This document shows positions 7,401-8,979 of a stretch of DNA of 8,979 nt, piece by piece; the first letter of the stretch is position 1, and each line of letters begins with the position of its first letter. The notes beneath the pieces were generated by a model that saw nothing but the letters and a program-made list of their open reading frames with translations, was not told the origin of the DNA and did no database searches. This stretch comes from Promethearchaeota archaeon (lineage in GTDB: Archaea; Asgardarchaeota; Lokiarchaeia; Sigynarchaeales; SOKP01): positions 1-8,979 of the forward strand of contig JAUXAJ010000218.1 in NCBI GenBank assembly GCA_030620005.1, in the 5' to 3' direction. Made by a program: the position numbers and the translations under genes.

Positions 7401-8082
7401 TATCACAAGAGTATCGCACGAGTTGAAAACGCCTTTAACTTCTATAGATGGAGCATCTCAAATGCTTCAAATGGTTCATGGAAATGATATGAATGAAAAT
7501 GTATCTAGATTTGTCGAAATCATACATAGAGGTGCCATTAGGTTAAAAACATTAATAAATAATTTGCTAGATATTTCAAGATTAGATGCTAAAAAGTTCG
7601 AATTAAAAATTCAAAAAGAGAATATTGTAGAAATTATAAAAGAATGCATATACGAAATTTGCTATTTAGCAAATAATCGTGAACTTGCGTTAGAAGTAGA
7701 CTTACCAGCAGAATTATATTTTGATGTCGATAAACTCAGATTAGAGCAAGTAATATCAAATATAATGTCAAACGCAATTAAAAACACGCAATTAAAAGGG
7801 AAGATTTTCGTAGATCTTGTCGATACAAGGGATTACATTGATATCCAAATAAAGGATACTGGAATTGGATTAACTGAAAAAGAAAAAGAAAAAATCTTTG
7901 AAAAATTCGGCAAGATAGAAAGATACGGAAAGAATTTTGACGTAAATATTGAAGGAACAGGTCTTGGATTGTATATTTCAAAAGAAATTGTTGACTTACA
8001 TGGGGGCCAAATTCTTGTAGAATCTGATGGACGGGATAAAGGGGCAAAATTTACAGTTCGATTTTTTAAAAAACAAGAATAG
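4429..8082 (+). CDS. Soluble multi-PAS/GAF sensor histidine kinase
   Basis: This 1217-residue cytoplasmic sensor kinase autophosphorylates a histidine and passes the phosphate to a response regulator. Domain order by rough residue: PAS1 18-140; a coiled-coil segment to about 168; PAS2 169-285; PAS3 290-415; PAS4 420-545; GAF 560-715; PAS5 721-845; PAS6 849-975; HisKA 985-1050 with H-box VSHELKTPL (His997); HATPase_c about 1095-1215 with N-box Asn1115, G1 DTGIG (Asp1143) and G2 GTGLGLYISKEIV. All catalytic motifs are present, so it should be active. Most PAS units begin with SE(E/G)K(Y/F)R and end in 'DITxKKxAEQKL', the usual PAS-repeat linker. PAS2 carries Cys215, Cys226 and Cys229 (KKCY...PCEFCP), a possible metal or redox site. 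No transmembrane stretch and no receiver domain are visible, so ligands are probably intracellular and the partner regulator is encoded elsewhere. It is preceded by its own promoter-like element and converges with cheB 35 bases away. Confidence 0.93.
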   Translation: MKRSVQLLIDNKYEVNDSEKKYRALYDNSINGIAFHEIVYDSYNKPINYIITDVNPSYETILSLKKNDVVNKLATKAYNTESPPYLEIYSKVAETTESASFSVFFEPLNKHFKISAFSYEKGKFITIFDDITKQKQAEQKLMQSEVQLKTLNQELEQRVELRTKELKDSEEKYRSLMDGLNRIGIGVDIVSNDYSVIYQNQVLKEKFGHGKGKKCYDIYMELKKPCEFCPMLKAIKSNKIESIELKGSDGRDYELISAPFPDPDGNVDKAVEVVIDITEKKEAEQKLRDSEEKYRDLFENSPIGILLFDENGNFMRGNSTFYRIFSKYAQEELAGKNFRQMISLFKNPKEVLQIFAQRFRELEEGKDLKPIELKIVRENGEERWVNWHSSRIKMKDKTIIQAILQDVTDKKNAEQELKESEEKYRLILENTNDLISIINDKFEHEYINEPAYLNTLGYSEKEILGTNVWELVHPEDIEHLTKLYQISPDGFQEFQEEVKQELRVRHKKGHYLWMDFVSKVFIDSQGKPKIVAISRDITDKKLAEQKLRESEKKLKEKNVVLSVLNRIITLGNESQSLQEFLEKSYDQVLDIAGFDRGGVYLYDHQTQHNILVHHKNVHPDFIAAVEDVDISEGLFARVFDKNKPFYIEDFSKFMEGSRELGVYSAAIVPLRSKDEYVGSMNVASPVHQFLSKEELELLVAIGKQMGIIIQKFESEKLLKESEGKFRTIAEQSFIGILIIKDYHIKYSNQKFADIIGYTRTEIEDWKLEDFFKHVYPEDVKDLIELERRKYEGDVKIIEKYRFRAFTKTGDLIWLEIDSKTIPFGGDLADFTTIMDITERVQSEQKLKESEEKFRVITEQSFIGVLIEQEFNIKYVNQQFSTMLGYSTEELLTWTLEDFYYIFHPDDLDIFKELIDKKVKGFFDKITNYQLRVFKKTGEIIWLELFSREFMYQHKATNLVFVTDITEKKEAERLIIEEKNKLIELSEMRQDIITRVSHELKTPLTSIDGASQMLQMVHGNDMNENVSRFVEIIHRGAIRLKTLINNLLDISRLDAKKFELKIQKENIVEIIKECIYEICYLANNRELALEVDLPAELYFDVDKLRLEQVISNIMSNAIKNTQLKGKIFVDLVDTRDYIDIQIKDTGIGLTEKEKEKIFEKFGKIERYGKNFDVNIEGTGLGLYISKEIVDLHGGQILVESDGRDKGAKFTVRFFKKQE

Positions 8083-8107
8083 TAGAAGGTTTGAACCCTA
8101 AAATTCT

Positions 8108-8115
8108 AAAAAAAA
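8108..8115 (-). terminator. T8 run downstream of cheB
   Basis: Eight A residues on the plus strand give a T8 tract on the cheB transcript strand two bases past its stop codon. In the opposite direction the kinase transcript meets a T6 run at 8127-8132 inside the last cheB codons, so the 35-base gap probably works as a two-way termination zone. Confidence 0.4.
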
Positions 8116-8117
8116 CA

Positions 8118-8979
8118 TTACTTAAATTTTTTATAACCTGCAAACTTAATCATGAAATTAGGAATTTTATTATTGGGCACTATATAATCAGCATATCCGT
8201 TTTCATTAGCAATTTTCGGCATTCCATACAAAACACTTGTTTCTTCTGATTCTGCTAAGGTTGTTCCACCAAACTTTTGAATTGCCCTAAGTCCCGCAAC
8301 ACCGTCCACCCCCATTCCTGTTAATAAAATCCCCATTGTACTACTTCTATAAACTTTTACCGCTGAAAAGAACAAGATGTCTATGGAAGGCATGCAAAAA
8401 TTGACTGGCTTTCCCGTGTATGCTTTAATGCAAGGTCTATTTTTGAAAACAGATACTTCCGTGTGTTGACCACCAGGAGAAATATATACAATTCCTTTTT
8501 GGAGAATTTCGAAGTCTTTTGCAACTTTAACTTTAATGTCACATGACTTATTTAAAGTGGCTGCGAAAGTTTCGACAAAATTTGCATTTAAATGTTGGAC
8601 TATTAAAATTGGACATGGAATATTCTCAGGAATTCTTTTTAGGAGAGAATTTATGGTTTTAGGACCACCCACGCTTGCTCCTATTACTATTACTTTTGAA
8701 GCCAAATGAATTCCTTTAATTGGTGCAAAATCAATGGAAATGTCAGTTTTTAATTTTCTCGTTCTAGTTGGTCTTATCATCTTATCGTGCAGGAGTTCAA
8801 GATTTAATGGTGTAACTGTCGTGCCTTTTTGCTTTATTGGCGTTTTTTTAACTTTAGGTTTAATCGTTTTGAAAACTGCAGCTTTTTGTAGGTTCTTTTC
8901 GTATTCCTTTTTTTTTATTTCTTTACGTTCAATTAATTTATCTTTATCGGCGTGTATGGTTACTTTTTTTTTACTTTTT
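8118..8979 (-). CDS. cheB: CheB-type protein-glutamate methylesterase (5' partial, long basic linker)
   Basis: CheB removes methyl groups from receptor glutamates (and deamidates glutamines) to reset chemoreceptors. The catalytic triad is visible: Ser in GASVGGP (codon 8673-8675), His in IVQHLN (8592-8594) and Asp in GMGVDG (8304-8306). The spacing of 27 and 96 residues is close to that of enteric CheB. The frame does not start at the ATG at 8780. It continues upstream without a stop through NLELLHDKMIRPTR, which resembles the linker before a CheB catalytic domain, and then through about 50 lysine-rich residues (for example ERKEIKKKEYEKN and IKPKVKKTPIKQK) to the window edge. In two-domain CheB proteins a receiver domain lies at the N-terminus; it would be beyond 8979 here. 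The long basic linker is unusual. A neighbouring CheA, CheR or receptor gene would support a chemotaxis role, but none is in view. Confidence 0.9.
   Translation of the reverse strand, partial: KSKKKVTIHADKDKLIERKEIKKKEYEKNLQKAAVFKTIKPKVKKTPIKQKGTTVTPLNLELLHDKMIRPTRTRKLKTDISIDFAPIKGIHLASKVIVIGASVGGPKTINSLLKRIPENIPCPILIVQHLNANFVETFAATLNKSCDIKVKVAKDFEILQKGIVYISPGGQHTEVSVFKNRPCIKAYTGKPVNFCMPSIDILFFSAVKVYRSSTMGILLTGMGVDGVAGLRAIQKFGGTTLAESEETSVLYGMPKIANENGYADYIVPNNKIPNFMIKFAGYKKFK

Overview
The window looks archaeal and most likely comes from an Asgard archaeon of the AT-rich, Lokiarchaeia-like kind. Four observations point there: an archaeal-type elongation factor 2 whose diphthamide loop is missing, a paralog type described from Asgard genomes; a histidine kinase tail joined to a longin/roadblock-like module; RNA introns that fit the archaeal bulge-helix-bulge (BHB) splicing signal; and a spacer style of TATA-like boxes and T-tracts. 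The lineage is an inference. Archaeal origin is much safer than the exact phylum.

Layout. Positions 2-475 (+) are the 3' end of a sensor gene: the last strand of a histidine kinase ATPase domain followed by about 130 residues resembling a longin/roadblock fold. Positions 764-2985 (+) encode an EF-2 paralog that at first looks broken, because a 32-nt segment (861-892) interrupts the P-loop lysine codon with an in-frame stop and a frameshift. Removing exactly that segment restores GHIDHGKTT and a 729-residue protein. The RNA around it folds into a canonical BHB motif (4-bp central helix, two 3-nt bulges) whose predicted cleavage points are precisely the two junctions, so the gene most likely carries an archaeal mRNA intron rather than being dead. 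Positions 2986-3349 hold decayed coding fragments and an imperfect tandem repeat with a palindrome.

Positions 3350-3445 (-) are tRNA-Gly(CCC) with a 25-nt insert in the D-loop that again looks like an intron, with a relaxed BHB. Positions 3692-4217 (+) carry a small unrecognised protein gene split by a single-base frameshift. Positions 4429-8082 (+) encode a 1217-residue soluble histidine kinase with six PAS domains and one GAF domain. It converges on a CheB methylesterase gene (8118 to the window edge, -) that stays open past its first obvious ATG through a lysine-rich linker and is therefore truncated by the window.

How it fits together. The two kinases and CheB suggest a region rich in signal transduction, with no direct proof that they share a pathway. 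The translation genes (EF-2 paralog and tRNA-Gly) sit about 2.5 kb apart on opposite strands, and both appear to need the tRNA splicing endonuclease and RtcB-type ligase to become functional.
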